Under the pieces are notes generated by a model that saw only the letters and a list, made by a program, of their open reading frames with translations, was not told the DNA's origin and ran no database searches. A stretch of 64,000 nt of DNA, taken from NCBI RefSeq assembly GCF_022440845.1, contig NZ_JAKNTO010000001.1:3286001-3350000 (forward strand), written 5' to 3'. Of this stretch, positions 24,041 through 32,812 are shown piece after piece (the first letter of the stretch is position 1; every line of letters begins with the position of its first letter). Source of the stretch: Ruminococcus sp. OA3 (GTDB lineage: Bacteria > Bacillota > Clostridia > Lachnospirales > Lachnospiraceae). A program made the translations under genes and the position numbers.

Positions 24041-24628
24041 ATGCCGCCAAAAGCAAAAATAACAAAGGAAATGATTTTGAATACTGTTTTAGAGCTTACA
24101 AGGGAAACAGGGTTCGAGACCGTAAACGCAAGGAGTATCGCAGGTAAACTACAATGCTCTACTCGACCAATTTTCACATGCTATGAAAATATGGAAGCAT
24201 TAAAAAAAGAATTTCTTGCTTTTGCGTATGAATACTATGAACAGTATGTCTCGAATTATCGTAAATCTGAAAATATCAGGCCCTATTTAATTCTTCCTCT
24301 TTCATACATTGAATTTTCAGGGGAAGAACCACATTTATTTAAGCTGTTGTTTATAAATGATATGGATTTGGAAATGACGGAAGCAAAGGATTTTTATAAA
24401 GAAGCAGACAATGAAAAAAAGGCACAACTTTTTTCAGAAACCGTTGGAATTGGTTTAGATAAAGCAAAGGTAATATTTTTAGATTTGTTTCTTTATACTC
24501 ACGGTGTAGCCGTCTTAACAGCGACAAAAAAATTAGCATTAGATAGAAAAAATGCCGAAAAAATGCTGAAGAATGTATTATCTGCGTTCATAAGGCAGGA
24601 AAAACCAGAGTGGGATTTATCAATTTGA
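24041..24628 (+). CDS. TetR/AcrR family regulator
   Basis: The 195-residue protein has a TetR-type N-terminal domain (ITKEMILNTVLELTRETGFETVNARSIAGKLQCSTRPIFTCYENMEALKKE, residues about 7-57) with the second helix-turn-helix helix and FTCYENME in place of the common FYxHFxNKE. The C-terminal domain is helical. AGAGAGGG is the ribosome site. The downstream methyltransferase gene starts 27 bases after the stop, so the two are likely a unit. The DNA-binding residues are conserved; the ligand is unknown. Confidence 0.83.
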   Translation: MPPKAKITKEMILNTVLELTRETGFETVNARSIAGKLQCSTRPIFTCYENMEALKKEFLAFAYEYYEQYVSNYRKSENIRPYLILPLSYIEFSGEEPHLFKLLFINDMDLEMTEAKDFYKEADNEKKAQLFSETVGIGLDKAKVIFLDLFLYTHGVAVLTATKKLALDRKNAEKMLKNVLSAFIRQEKPEWDLSI

Positions 24629-24655
24629 AAATAAAAGAAATACAGGAAGTGCAAT

Positions 24656-25447
24656 ATGAAAACAAACCAATACTTAGCTGATTTTTACAATCATTATGAC
24701 GAGGATAATCGGCTGGCGTTAAAGCATGGAACGGTTGAGTTCTTTACCACTATGCGTTACATTGAAAAGTACATCAGACCAGGTGACCGCGTGCTGGAAA
24801 TAGGTGCAGGAACCGGACGTTATTCCCATGCGCTGGCTCGTCAAGGTTATGCTGTTGACGCTGTGGAATTAATAGAGCATAATATAGAAATTTTCAATCA
24901 AAATACGCAATCGGGCGAAAGTGTCACTATTACCCAAGGCAACGCTATGGAGTTATCTTCTTTCCGGGACAATACATATAACATTACGCTGTTATTAGGC
25001 CCACTGTACCATCTATACAGCATAGAGGATAAGCACCAAGCTCTGCGCGAAGCAATTCGCGTGACAAAACCGGGCGGCGTAATTTTTGCAGCATATGTTA
25101 TTTCTGATGGCTGTCTCCTTGATGAAGGTTTTAAACGCGGTAATATTAGCGTTACTGAATACATAGAAAAGGGCTTAATTGACTCCCGGACATTTGCCGC
25201 AAAATCCGAACCAAAGGATTTATTTGAACTTGTCCGTAAAGAAAACATTGATAATTTGATGTCTATATTTCCCGTTACTCGATTAAATTATGTCGCGGCA
25301 GATGGTTGCACCCTGTTTATGCGTGAAGCAGTCGACGCGATGGACAATGACACGTTTGAATTGTATTTGAAGTACCATTTTGCCACTTGTGAGCGCGAAG
25401 ACTTAGTCGGCATTACGAGCCATGCGATTGACATATTTAGAAAATAG
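24656..25447 (+). CDS. class I SAM-dependent methyltransferase
   Basis: The 263-residue protein has motif I VLEIGAGTGRYS, VDAVELIEHNIEIF (acidic residue of strand 2), GNAMELSSFRDNTYN and LLLGPLYHLYS, as in small-molecule Methyltransf_25-type enzymes. The GPLYHL element is typical of a clostridial subgroup of class I methyltransferases. The acceptor is not predictable. It follows a TetR gene closely and may be its target. Confidence 0.82.
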   Translation: MKTNQYLADFYNHYDEDNRLALKHGTVEFFTTMRYIEKYIRPGDRVLEIGAGTGRYSHALARQGYAVDAVELIEHNIEIFNQNTQSGESVTITQGNAMELSSFRDNTYNITLLLGPLYHLYSIEDKHQALREAIRVTKPGGVIFAAYVISDGCLLDEGFKRGNISVTEYIEKGLIDSRTFAAKSEPKDLFELVRKENIDNLMSIFPVTRLNYVAADGCTLFMREAVDAMDNDTFELYLKYHFATCEREDLVGITSHAIDIFRK

Positions 25448-25557
25448 TCATAAACATAGATAAAAAATCAACTGAAAACAAATATTGTATAGCTTGGGAC
25501 CAACTTGGCCCGAGACAGCCCTATCTGAACTCTAATTTTCCTCTGTGTTACTTTCCC

Positions 25558-26015
25558 TCAGGAACCGTAATGCTGGCAGTGTAAAATACCTTCCTGCGTA
25601 ACCGCTTTTTCCCTGCGGTATACTTTCATATCATCGCCATTTTCCGTGAAGCACTGAATCGGGCATCTTTTCCGGCACTGTCCGCAGTGAATACAGAAGT
25701 TTTCCGATAGCATCTCATCTTCAGGAACGGGTGCATCCGTTATGACCGACACCACCGCACTCTGGGACCAAATTCTTTTGAAATCAGATTATGGCTGTCG
25801 CCAATCGTGCCAATCCCGGCGTAATAGCCCGTCAGAACATGAGAAAAAGCCGCGTTTGGATTTCCCTGCAGCACCTCAATATTGTAGTAGCAGTCCCGCG
25901 GAAAGAATAGCGCACGATAACCCAATTCCGACACGATATAGTTTGTAAGCCGGTAGGCCATGTCATCCAGCACCCGATTGCTCGTGTCATACAATTCGGT
26001 CCTCCACACAAACAC
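25558..26015 (-). pseudogene. 4Fe-4S (epoxyqueuosine reductase-like) protein, truncated and frameshifted
   Basis: Two minus-strand frames join to one protein. The first (25740-26015) ends GPRVRWCRS; the second (25558-25755) continues with VSVITDAPVPEDEML and the ferredoxin motif CIHCGQCRKRCPIQC. Losing one base near 25745 explains the break. The combined reading resembles the QueG-type 4Fe-4S proteins, but the N-terminal part is missing before 26015 and the end looks short. Adjoining genes are intact, so this is a local decay. Confidence 0.75.
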
Positions 26016-26053
26016 CGTTTTCTATCATTATAAACCTTTACATGGAAAACTCG

Positions 26054-26641
26054 TCAGATCTTAAGCGTCATCTGTCTATATTCCTGCTGATGCTCCAAAC
26101 GCACAGGTGTCTTACTTAAAATGAAGTCCACAGCCTGGTCATCACGCACCCAGCGCTCCAGCTCATCCGTGTCCAGTATCAGCGGCATCCGGTCGTGAAC
26201 CGGACGAACAGAATCATTTGCCTGAGTGGTGATCACCACAAATTTTTCCTGTCCCTGTACCATTTTGTAAATACCCGCCATATAAAGGATCGGTGAATCT
26301 TCCAGGCTAAAAGATACTTTTTCTCTTTCCGCATTCCATTCATAATAATGCTTTGCCGGTATCACACATCTTCTGTGCAGTACGCTTTCCCTGAAGGTCG
26401 GCCGCTCTGTCACCGTTTCCGCCCGGGCATTGATTAATAAGCCGCTTTTCTGATATCTTGGAAATCCCCAGCGCATACTGCCCGCCGTCAGAAGATGATC
26501 CTTTATATAGATCACCGGTGCAGTGGCAGACGGATGGACTTCTCCGCGAACCGCTTCTCTTATCAGACCGGCCTCCACATGCTGTACAATTTTTTCGATT
26601 TCTCTTGCCGTATCGTCATCGACATAATATCTCCCGCACAA
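26054..26641 (-). CDS. SOS response-associated peptidase (SRAP, HMCES/YedK family)
   Basis: The 195-residue protein shields abasic sites in single-stranded DNA by forming a thiazolidine bond with its N-terminal Cys. The family motifs are all here: CGRYY at the very N-terminus, NARAET, RRCVIPAKHYYEW and VHDRMPLIL. The catalytic residue must be Cys2, exposed after Met removal, which fixes the start at the TTG (26639-26641); GGAGG lies eight bases upstream. The in-frame ATG at 26665 would bury Cys2 in a longer N-terminus. It is probably independent of its neighbours. Confidence 0.92.
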   Translation of the reverse strand: MCGRYYVDDDTAREIEKIVQHVEAGLIREAVRGEVHPSATAPVIYIKDHLLTAGSMRWGFPRYQKSGLLINARAETVTERPTFRESVLHRRCVIPAKHYYEWNAEREKVSFSLEDSPILYMAGIYKMVQGQEKFVVITTQANDSVRPVHDRMPLILDTDELERWVRDDQAVDFILSKTPVRLEHQQEYRQMTLKI

Positions 26642-26673
26642 ATCTGCTGCCTCCGTTTTCATCAAACTTTTGC

Positions 26674-27306
26674 TTATACAAAAGCAATGTCATCCATGAT
26701 TTCCTTTATTCTAATCACAACATGTCCCATCATAAAAAAGATGGTTTCATAGTGCATATATTCGATAATGTTTTCATCAAACATAAATTTCAGATTGGCT
26801 GGGAATTCATCATCCGCCTCCCAATACTGGATGATAACCGGTAAAAAAGGAAAGGGATATAGCTTTGCTGCCAAATCGCCTTTCATGTCTAATTCTTCAC
26901 CAAGGATGCTGCAGGCAGCCCGTAGCTCTTTCAGCTTTCCGTTGAATTCATCTGCTGATTTCTGAAACATATTTCCACCCGGAGCTGCTGATTTCACGGT
27001 ACTTTTCAGCATATTTACCGGACAATAATTTCCGGACAGACTGCAGTCGTCTTTAGAATAACAAAGCACATCATAGATTGTCATGGATTCATTATAATCT
27101 TCCTCCACACTAGTCTCAAAATGATTTTCAGACAACTCTACTACTCCGTTCTTACGGTTGACTCTGTAATGTCTCAATACAAAATCTATGTATATATAGT
27201 CTTCATCGTTCTCAAGAGAAAATTTCCGAATTATTTTTGCCTGATCATATTTCGTGAATTCTCCTCTCATCTGATCGCGCATAATCTCATAATTCGATGC
27301 TGCCAT
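26674..27306 (-). CDS. DUF3786 domain-containing protein
   Basis: The 210-residue protein matches the DUF3786 family seen in anaerobes: N-terminal NYEIMRDQMRGEFTKYDQAKIIRKF, then DYIYIDFVLRHYRVNRKNGVVE, ESMTIYDVLCYSKDD, and PFPFLPVIIQYWEADDEFPANLKFMFDENIIEYMHYETIFFM at the C-terminus. Its function is unknown. The ATG at 27306 is chosen because AGGAGG is six bases before it; an in-frame TTG just upstream is too close. It lies between a flavodoxin gene and the SRAP gene, 13 bases after the flavodoxin stop, so the two may be cotranscribed. Confidence 0.85.
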   Translation of the reverse strand: MAASNYEIMRDQMRGEFTKYDQAKIIRKFSLENDEDYIYIDFVLRHYRVNRKNGVVELSENHFETSVEEDYNESMTIYDVLCYSKDDCSLSGNYCPVNMLKSTVKSAAPGGNMFQKSADEFNGKLKELRAACSILGEELDMKGDLAAKLYPFPFLPVIIQYWEADDEFPANLKFMFDENIIEYMHYETIFFMMGHVVIRIKEIMDDIAFV

Positions 27307-27319
27307 CTTCAACCTCCTA

Positions 27320-27817
27320 TTACTTTGCTGCTATCTTCACTGCTATTTGCGCAACATTTTCTCCAAAAATTTCAAACTGCGCTGCATCATGATCCAAAGT
27401 CTCTGCGATCCCAACCGCTCCTAACTGGAATTTGTTCTCTGTCTTTTCACCTGCCCCGGAAAATACCAGCATTTTCTTTAAAAGCATATTCCTGGCAATA
27501 TCCATGATAGCCGTATCTGTCCCTCCAACCGGGGACTGCGCCGTTACAAATGCTGCACCTATTTTCCCGCTTAAATCCAGCTTTACATTTGAATCAAACC
27601 ACTTTTTCAACTCCCAGCTCATTCCCGCACAATACACCGGAGTTCCAATGATCACCGCATCGCTCTGTTTTAAAAATGCCAAATCCACCTCATTATCCTG
27701 GATGGACATCAGTTTCACTTCGATAAAAGGAAATTTTGCCAGAATACCCTCTGATATGCATTCCGCGGCTGCTTCCGTGTTACCACCCTGACTTACATAA
27801 ATAATTGAAATCTTCAT
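27320..27817 (-). CDS. flavodoxin-like NADPH reductase/flavodoxin
   Basis: The 165-residue protein has the FMN loop SQGGNTEAAAE at the N-terminus, DAVIIGTPVYCAGMSWELKKWFD (second flavin loop) and a third loop region AQSPVGGTDTA. It is of the WrbA/flavodoxin size. It is likely a soluble electron carrier or quinone/nitro reductase. A decayed regulatory-type fragment lies directly upstream (27833-28024), and a DUF3786 gene follows by 13 bases. Confidence 0.83.
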   Translation of the reverse strand: MKISIIYVSQGGNTEAAAECISEGILAKFPFIEVKLMSIQDNEVDLAFLKQSDAVIIGTPVYCAGMSWELKKWFDSNVKLDLSGKIGAAFVTAQSPVGGTDTAIMDIARNMLLKKMLVFSGAGEKTENKFQLGAVGIAETLDHDAAQFEIFGENVAQIAVKIAAK

Positions 27818-27832
27818 TTTACATTTCCTCCC

Positions 27833-28024
27833 TGTGGTTTTAATTTTAAAGAGAATAACTCCGTCATTCCCTTTGCAATATCAATTTCCGTTAGTTTTGG
27901 ATTGATAAATCCCAAAGTACATAAAGAACACAGTATAAGTCTCTTCCATGGAGAGATTTTTCTCATATTTCGCTACAAGCTGTTCTTTCAGAGCAGAGAT
28001 CTGAGGACTTGGGGCAAGACCTAT
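27833..28024 (-). pseudogene. decayed C-terminal fragment, possibly a TetR regulator
   Basis: Minus-strand reading gives APSPQISALKEQLVAKYEKN, then METTYTVFFMYFG-like residues, and after a frame change GFINPKLTEIDIAKGMTELF followed by a stop near 27833. No start or helix-turn-helix part is found upstream. The tail resembles the C-terminus of TetR regulators (IAKGMTELF), which would suit a local repressor of the flavodoxin gene. The identification is tentative, the frameshift is visible. Confidence 0.45.
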
Positions 28025-28088
28025 TCTATTCCCCTACTGCCGGGACTATCTTTTTGTTCTGCTGTTATTCACACCCTTGTCATGATAC

Positions 28089-28125
28089 AAAAGAGAAACC
28101 AAAAAGATATACTTCCCGGTTTCTC
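28089..28125 (-). terminator. intrinsic terminator of rpiA
   Basis: Arms GAGAAACC / GGTTTCTC (8 bp) with a 17-base loop, followed on the minus strand by TTTTGT. It lies 27 bases beyond the rpiA stop. Confidence 0.65.
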
Positions 28126-28151
28126 AATATCATGTACGTATTCTGATTATT

Positions 28152-28820
28152 TTATTCTGCCTCGATGATTTTTACGCCTTCATCCGTACCAACGATAATA
28201 CGTTTGCACATTTTCAGGAACTGTCCGGTCTCCAGCACGCCGACGACGCTGTTTACCTTCTGACGGATATCTTCAATGTGTGCCGGTGCGCCGATACACA
28301 GGTCAATGATATAATTTCCGTTGTCTGTCACGAACAGATCATCGCCATTCATACGCATCTTGGGATTGTATCCAAAATCCTCCATTTTCTTAAACACGAT
28401 CCTGTACCCGTATGGAAGTACTTCCAGCGGAAGCGGGAATGCACCGATGCTGTCTACCAGCTTGCTCTCATCCATGATCCAGATCACTTCCTTCGCCAGG
28501 TCAGCAACGACTTTCTCCCGGAACAGCGCGCCACCGCCGCCCTTGGTCGCATTGAAATCGCTGTCGATCTCATCCACGCCGTCGATATCCAGATCGATAT
28601 GGTCCACATCATCGATAGAGAGAAGCGGAATACCCAGCTCTCTTGCCTGCTGTTCCGTCGCTTTTGACGTCGGAATCGCCTGAATTTTCAAGCCGTTTTT
28701 CACCATCTCACCAACCTTGTCCACCATGAATTTCGCTGTAGATCCGGTTCCAAGACCCACTACCATACCGTCTTTGATATACTCTGCCGCTTTTTCGCCT
28801 GCTATTTTTTTCTGGTTCAT
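28152..28820 (-). CDS. rpiA: ribose-5-phosphate isomerase A
   Basis: The 222-residue enzyme interconverts ribose 5-phosphate and ribulose 5-phosphate in the pentose phosphate pathway. The RpiA motifs are clear: VGLGTGSTAKFM, DLDIDGVDEID, NATKGGGGALFREK and VIWIMDESK. The ATG at 28820 has GGAGGG seven bases upstream; the longer frame to 28841 lacks a site. A promoter and terminator bracket the gene, so it is a single-gene unit. Confidence 0.96.
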   Translation of the reverse strand: MNQKKIAGEKAAEYIKDGMVVGLGTGSTAKFMVDKVGEMVKNGLKIQAIPTSKATEQQARELGIPLLSIDDVDHIDLDIDGVDEIDSDFNATKGGGGALFREKVVADLAKEVIWIMDESKLVDSIGAFPLPLEVLPYGYRIVFKKMEDFGYNPKMRMNGDDLFVTDNGNYIIDLCIGAPAHIEDIRQKVNSVVGVLETGQFLKMCKRIIVGTDEGVKIIEAE

Positions 28821-28859
28821 ATGTACCCTCCTGCAATTCAATTTTTCTTATTATGAATC

Positions 28860-28888
28860 ATTATATCACCTGACTGCAGGGAACACAA
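28860..28888 (-). promoter_or_regulatory. promoter of rpiA
   Basis: -10 TATAAT (28860-28865), a 17-base spacer and -35 TTGTGT (28883-28888) on the minus strand. Confidence 0.55.
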
Positions 28889-28902
28889 GGCAAGTGTGTC
28901 TG

Positions 28903-29487
28903 TTACTTCCGCATTTCCGTAAAAATCTGTCCCGCCGTCTCATAGCTTTTACGGATGCCGCACCCGTCATTCTGATATACATTTGAATCCTGTTCTGATA
29001 TCCCGGCTTCCCGGGCCTGCCGCAGGGATTCCGGTTCCGTCCCGAAAAAGACAATTTTCCAGCCCCTCCTCTTCTTCTCAGCGATCAGTCTTCTTATTTC
29101 CGGAGCCGTCCACCGGACACTGGCATTCTCCATGCCGTCTGTTATGATAAATACCGCAACTTTCTTCTCATACGCCGGGCTCATATCGTGCAGCGAATCT
29201 GTCACCACAGAAAACACCTTTCCGACCGCATCATATAATGCTGTGTTTCCCTTCACAAAGTAGTCTTTAGTCGTCAGCTCTCCGGCATATCCGACCGGTG
29301 TATGGCAGCATAAGATCTCACACTTATCTCCGAAAAGTGCAGTTGTGATATATGCCTTACCGGGAATCTGCTGCTGCTCACGGAGCATCTTGTTGTAGCT
29401 GCCGATCGTATCTGCTTCTTTCCCATACATGGAACCGCTTCTGTCCAGAATGCAGACCAGTTCCGTAATCCTCTCTTTTTTCTTCAT
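28903..29487 (-). CDS. von Willebrand factor A domain protein
   Basis: The 194-residue protein is a single vWA domain. The metal site (MIDAS) is DRSGSM (15-20), with NTALYDAV and FIITDGMEN giving the other ligands. There is no signal peptide, membrane helix or second domain, so it acts in the cytosol as a binding module. The start at 29487 is set by GGAGGG with seven bases of spacing. It is the last gene of the kinase/pseudokinase cluster, 69 bases after the pseudokinase stop. vWA proteins accompany kinases in other bacterial loci such as the TerY-P triads, so a scaffold or substrate role for the kinases is possible but unproven. Confidence 0.88.
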   Translation of the reverse strand: MKKKERITELVCILDRSGSMYGKEADTIGSYNKMLREQQQIPGKAYITTALFGDKCEILCCHTPVGYAGELTTKDYFVKGNTALYDAVGKVFSVVTDSLHDMSPAYEKKVAVFIITDGMENASVRWTAPEIRRLIAEKKRRGWKIVFFGTEPESLRQAREAGISEQDSNVYQNDGCGIRKSYETAGQIFTEMRK

Positions 29488-29556
29488 GCCGCTGCCCTCC
29501 GTTATCATTTTGATACTTTCAGTATAGCGTCAGGGAAAGAAAATTTGTTTTTGCTG

Positions 29557-30990
29557 TCACGGCCAGTAATAGTATTCAAAGTCGTGATTCGGATGAAAAA
29601 GATACCTGATTACCCTGTCGGCTTCACCCCAGTAGAAATCCATGCGGCATTCCTGCACACCATATGCATACTGACCGGGCATGGATTGTCCATTAAGCTT
29701 CAAAGCCGTTTTCTCATCTTCTGCCATCATTTCGGCGGTCTCCTCCGGCCCCAGGTACCAGTCCTCCAAAAGTATACACAGAAGATCCGCCCCTGCCCCG
29801 TGAAGAGGCTCCTGACTGTCATCTCCCCGGTACAGTCTCAGCATCAGCAGATCTTTGTTGACTGAATCGGTCACAACCGCCAACGCCACCCCCTCCATAA
29901 CACGGTATGTCTCTGTTCTCCGAAATCTCGTCAGGATTGCCCCATACGTCTGAAGCTCCACCGTGTTTTCTTCCGTTTCGTCGATCTTTGTCAGCTCATA
30001 TCCACAGTTTTCCAGCTCTTTCAAAACAGTGTCCGCCGACATTTCAAACCGGAACTGATTGCAGGGCCGGTTCCACTTTCGGACGCTTTCTTCATTTAGC
30101 GTATAGACAATACCGTCCTCAGACTCTTCCTCCGAGACCGCATGCTCCTTCACAAAGGATACGAATTCCCGATAACGCGGCGAACCCCTGTCATAATTTC
30201 CCGCCAGCTCCAGTACCTCCGATTCTCTGCTTTGGCTGCTGAGGACGGCATTGCCCACAAAGACAGCCGCCAGCGTCAGGATCAGGAGGAACCCCGCCGC
30301 GATACCGGCAAAGAGCCGTTTCCTGTTTTTTCCCGCGATACCTTTCTCCTGATCCAGTGCGCGGACCAGCTCCGATATACCGCTGTATTGCCGATGACGC
30401 TCCGCCTCCATTCCCCGGTTCAGCGCCTCCTGCTGATGCAGCGATAACCCATTCCCTGCCGTCATCTCATAAAGCATGGCACACAGCGTGTGGATTTCAT
30501 CTGACTGTCCTCTGCCTTCTCCCGGGCACTCCGGAATCAAAGACGTATTCAGCTTTATGCTTCCGTCTTCACGCACCAATACGGAATCCATATCCAGCGT
30601 GTGAAACACCTGTCCTTTTTTCCGAACCACCCCGGCTGCCTCGGTGACCGGCCGCAGCAGCTTCCACGCCTGCTCAAAACTGAGCAGCTCCGGATACTGC
30701 CTCAGGTATTGGCGCAAAGAACTCCCCTGTACGTATTCCGATACGATATAAAGATCCTGCTCCTCCTCAAAGATGTCCAGGATCTTAATGATCTGCGGGA
30801 TATCCGAACACGCTGCCTGAATTACGGCATGTTCCCGCAGTTTGGTTTTAGATGAAGCATTTCCGCCGCGGTATACCGTCAGAGTTACGTTCTGGTTTAA
30901 CAGGCAGTCTTCCGCCAGACAGACTGTTTCCTCATCTGTATTCGTCAGTATCTGCAGCATCGTATAGCGCTCTTTTACCATTTTTTCCAT
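29557..30990 (-). CDS. transmembrane pseudokinase (without zinc ribbon)
   Basis: The 477-residue protein has a kinase-like N-terminal domain (about 5-250), a basic juxtamembrane stretch (KNRKRL) and one membrane helix (about 265-285), then an external domain. Catalytic residues are missing: the VAIK-type lysine position is Thr (VTLTVY), HRD is HTL (130-132) and DFG is TSL (149-151). Comparable positions in the kinase at 34229-35839 are intact. The ectodomains of the two proteins share the pattern AGNYxRGSxxYxEFxxFVxxxAVSE and both chains end in WP. I place the start at 30990; the longer frame to 31110 overlaps the upstream pseudokinase gene. The function must be non-catalytic: sensing, scaffolding or allosteric control of the active partner. 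Confidence 0.82.
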   Translation of the reverse strand: MEKMVKERYTMLQILTNTDEETVCLAEDCLLNQNVTLTVYRGGNASSKTKLREHAVIQAACSDIPQIIKILDIFEEEQDLYIVSEYVQGSSLRQYLRQYPELLSFEQAWKLLRPVTEAAGVVRKKGQVFHTLDMDSVLVREDGSIKLNTSLIPECPGEGRGQSDEIHTLCAMLYEMTAGNGLSLHQQEALNRGMEAERHRQYSGISELVRALDQEKGIAGKNRKRLFAGIAAGFLLILTLAAVFVGNAVLSSQSRESEVLELAGNYDRGSPRYREFVSFVKEHAVSEEESEDGIVYTLNEESVRKWNRPCNQFRFEMSADTVLKELENCGYELTKIDETEENTVELQTYGAILTRFRRTETYRVMEGVALAVVTDSVNKDLLMLRLYRGDDSQEPLHGAGADLLCILLEDWYLGPEETAEMMAEDEKTALKLNGQSMPGQYAYGVQECRMDFYWGEADRVIRYLFHPNHDFEYYYWP

Positions 30991-31009
30991 GCCTACCGTC
31001 TTCTCCTTC

Positions 31010-32773
31010 TCACAGCATCCACGTACTCGTTCCCAGCGTAACATAATAGTCGGCACTGTCAGCAGAATCTTCCTCCCCAAAGTAAAAGATGTTGAGACGG
31101 CATTTTGCATTCAGCCAAAGTGATACCGAATTTTCTTCTTTCGTCAACCTGCCAATCAGCCCTGATGCCTCCTCTTCTGTCAGATATGTCTCCGGGCAGA
31201 TATCAGAAAGCACGCTCGTCAAAAACTTTATGGCATGCGCCTTCTTCGCCCGGTAAGTAACAGAAAATACATGTTCATCCACCACATCATAGATGATCTC
31301 CAAATGTTCCCACCCCGGGTAACGATGTGTTTCTGTTTCCCGGCACATCACGGTCATCGTCTGCAGTCCTGTTTTATCCACCACAACATTCCCCTGATAA
31401 CCACTGACTTCACTGCTCATACGCTCTTCACTGAGCTGCATCCTGCAGCCAAATGCTTCCGTCAGCGTATCTTTATCCAGATAAAATTTTGCATACTCAT
31501 CGCTGGTGCGCTTCCATTTGACCGCCGCCTGCCGATCCAGCATATACCAGACCGACCAGTCATATTCTTTGATCTCATTGGCATTCTCTTTTACAAATTC
31601 CAACTGTTTCGTATAATCTTCCGAGTTCATGTCTGTCAGTTGTCTCTCCGTGGAAGGTAATGCCGCTTTCCTTACCTGTTCCAGCTTATAATCGAGCACT
31701 CGTCCGGGATTTAATTTACAATAGATCCGCAGGCCCAAAACTCCCAGACCGATACACAGTATCACGGCACCGACACCTGCAGCTATCCGTTTTTTGATCC
31801 GCCGCTCAAGATGAATCCTCTTTTTGGCGGATGAGAACTGCTCGCCCTCCGTGGCGATCTTAAGCCACAGATCCCCCCAGTTTTTCTGAACAGCCCCGCT
31901 CATTCTTTTACTCTTCCCGGCATCAAGTCCCAGCCGTTCCATCAATAATGCCGGGCTGAAAAACCGTTTTTTCATCTCGAGTTCCAGCCCCTGCATCACC
32001 GCCTGATCAAGGTCCGGTGCAACTGCAATATAGTCCGGCATGCACCTCAGAGAATCCTTCCTAAGCCGCTTGGCAGCTGCCGGAACCTTCCTTCCGGTCA
32101 AAATCTCGTACAGAACCGCACACATCCGGTACACATCGGTCCAGGGTCCGGATCGTTTCGTATCCTGGCACTGTTCCGGAGCCATCGTCTCATCCGCAGC
32201 TTTCATCTTCGCCTGAAATCCGATCAGCTTCAGATCTCCCTCCTGATCAAAAAACAAATGACCGGCAGTGATCTCCCCATGGATCATTCCGTGACTGTGC
32301 AAATATGTGCATGCCTCCAGTGCCGGCTGAAACAGCTTTACCAGTTCATCCGGAGTCATCTCAGGCAGCTGCTTTTTTTCCATCGCCGTTCTCAGACTGC
32401 CCTGTGTCAGGTCTTCCATCACCAGATAACCTTTCGTCTCCCGTACAAAATAATCTTTGACTGCCGCCAGTCCCAAAATGTCAAAGCTGCCGAATAATTG
32501 TCCCGCTTTCCCGAGAAAATCTTCCGGATCCTCCGTTTCTGATTCCATCACTGATAACCTCTGATCCAGCACCAGGTCGCAGGCAGCATAAAGGGTCCCG
32601 GAGGCGTTAACCTCCGAGACCGCGCCGATGAGATACTTTTCCTGCAATACCGTGTAAGGCTTCAAATACTTCTGCTCCCAGCGGTATTCCCAGCGGCTCT
32701 TCCCGCATGCCGGGCATATCCCATCCTCTATGTTTAATTGTTCCATACAAAAGATACATCTTTTGTGTTCCAT
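31010..32773 (-). CDS. zinc-ribbon transmembrane pseudokinase
   Basis: The 587-residue protein starts with a zinc ribbon (Cys6, 9, 20, 23 in CIFC and CPAC). A kinase-like domain follows (about 40-270). The lysine of VAIK is Met (SVMESE), HRD is HGE (165-167) and DFG is GFQ (185-187), so it cannot be a normal kinase. A basic stretch and a membrane helix (about 340-360) lead to an ectodomain that resembles that of the zinc-ribbon kinase at 35853-37739 (NSEDYTKQLEFVKEN against NSPGYEEILLFVETY; KFYLDKDTLTEAF against KFYLDRDTLKTII). It overlaps nothing and is followed by the shorter pseudokinase after 19 bases. TTTGACCTTTT at 32798-32808, just upstream, recurs before the zinc-ribbon kinase gene. 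Confidence 0.82.
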   Translation of the reverse strand: MEHKRCIFCMEQLNIEDGICPACGKSRWEYRWEQKYLKPYTVLQEKYLIGAVSEVNASGTLYAACDLVLDQRLSVMESETEDPEDFLGKAGQLFGSFDILGLAAVKDYFVRETKGYLVMEDLTQGSLRTAMEKKQLPEMTPDELVKLFQPALEACTYLHSHGMIHGEITAGHLFFDQEGDLKLIGFQAKMKAADETMAPEQCQDTKRSGPWTDVYRMCAVLYEILTGRKVPAAAKRLRKDSLRCMPDYIAVAPDLDQAVMQGLELEMKKRFFSPALLMERLGLDAGKSKRMSGAVQKNWGDLWLKIATEGEQFSSAKKRIHLERRIKKRIAAGVGAVILCIGLGVLGLRIYCKLNPGRVLDYKLEQVRKAALPSTERQLTDMNSEDYTKQLEFVKENANEIKEYDWSVWYMLDRQAAVKWKRTSDEYAKFYLDKDTLTEAFGCRMQLSEERMSSEVSGYQGNVVVDKTGLQTMTVMCRETETHRYPGWEHLEIIYDVVDEHVFSVTYRAKKAHAIKFLTSVLSDICPETYLTEEEASGLIGRLTKEENSVSLWLNAKCRLNIFYFGEEDSADSADYYVTLGTSTWML

Positions 32774-32812
32774 CTCATACCCTCACTGAAACCGGCTTTT
32801 GACCTTTTCGTG

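Noticed and set aside
28903-29487. Tellurite-resistance TerY-P triad
   Set aside because: A vWA protein and kinases are present, but no PP2C phosphatase or TerB/TerD-type protein is seen, and the kinases are membrane-anchored, so the match is loose.
29557-31110. Longer N-terminus for the plain pseudokinase
   Set aside because: The extra residues overlap the upstream pseudokinase gene and the sequence is not kinase-like; the ATG at 30990 fits.
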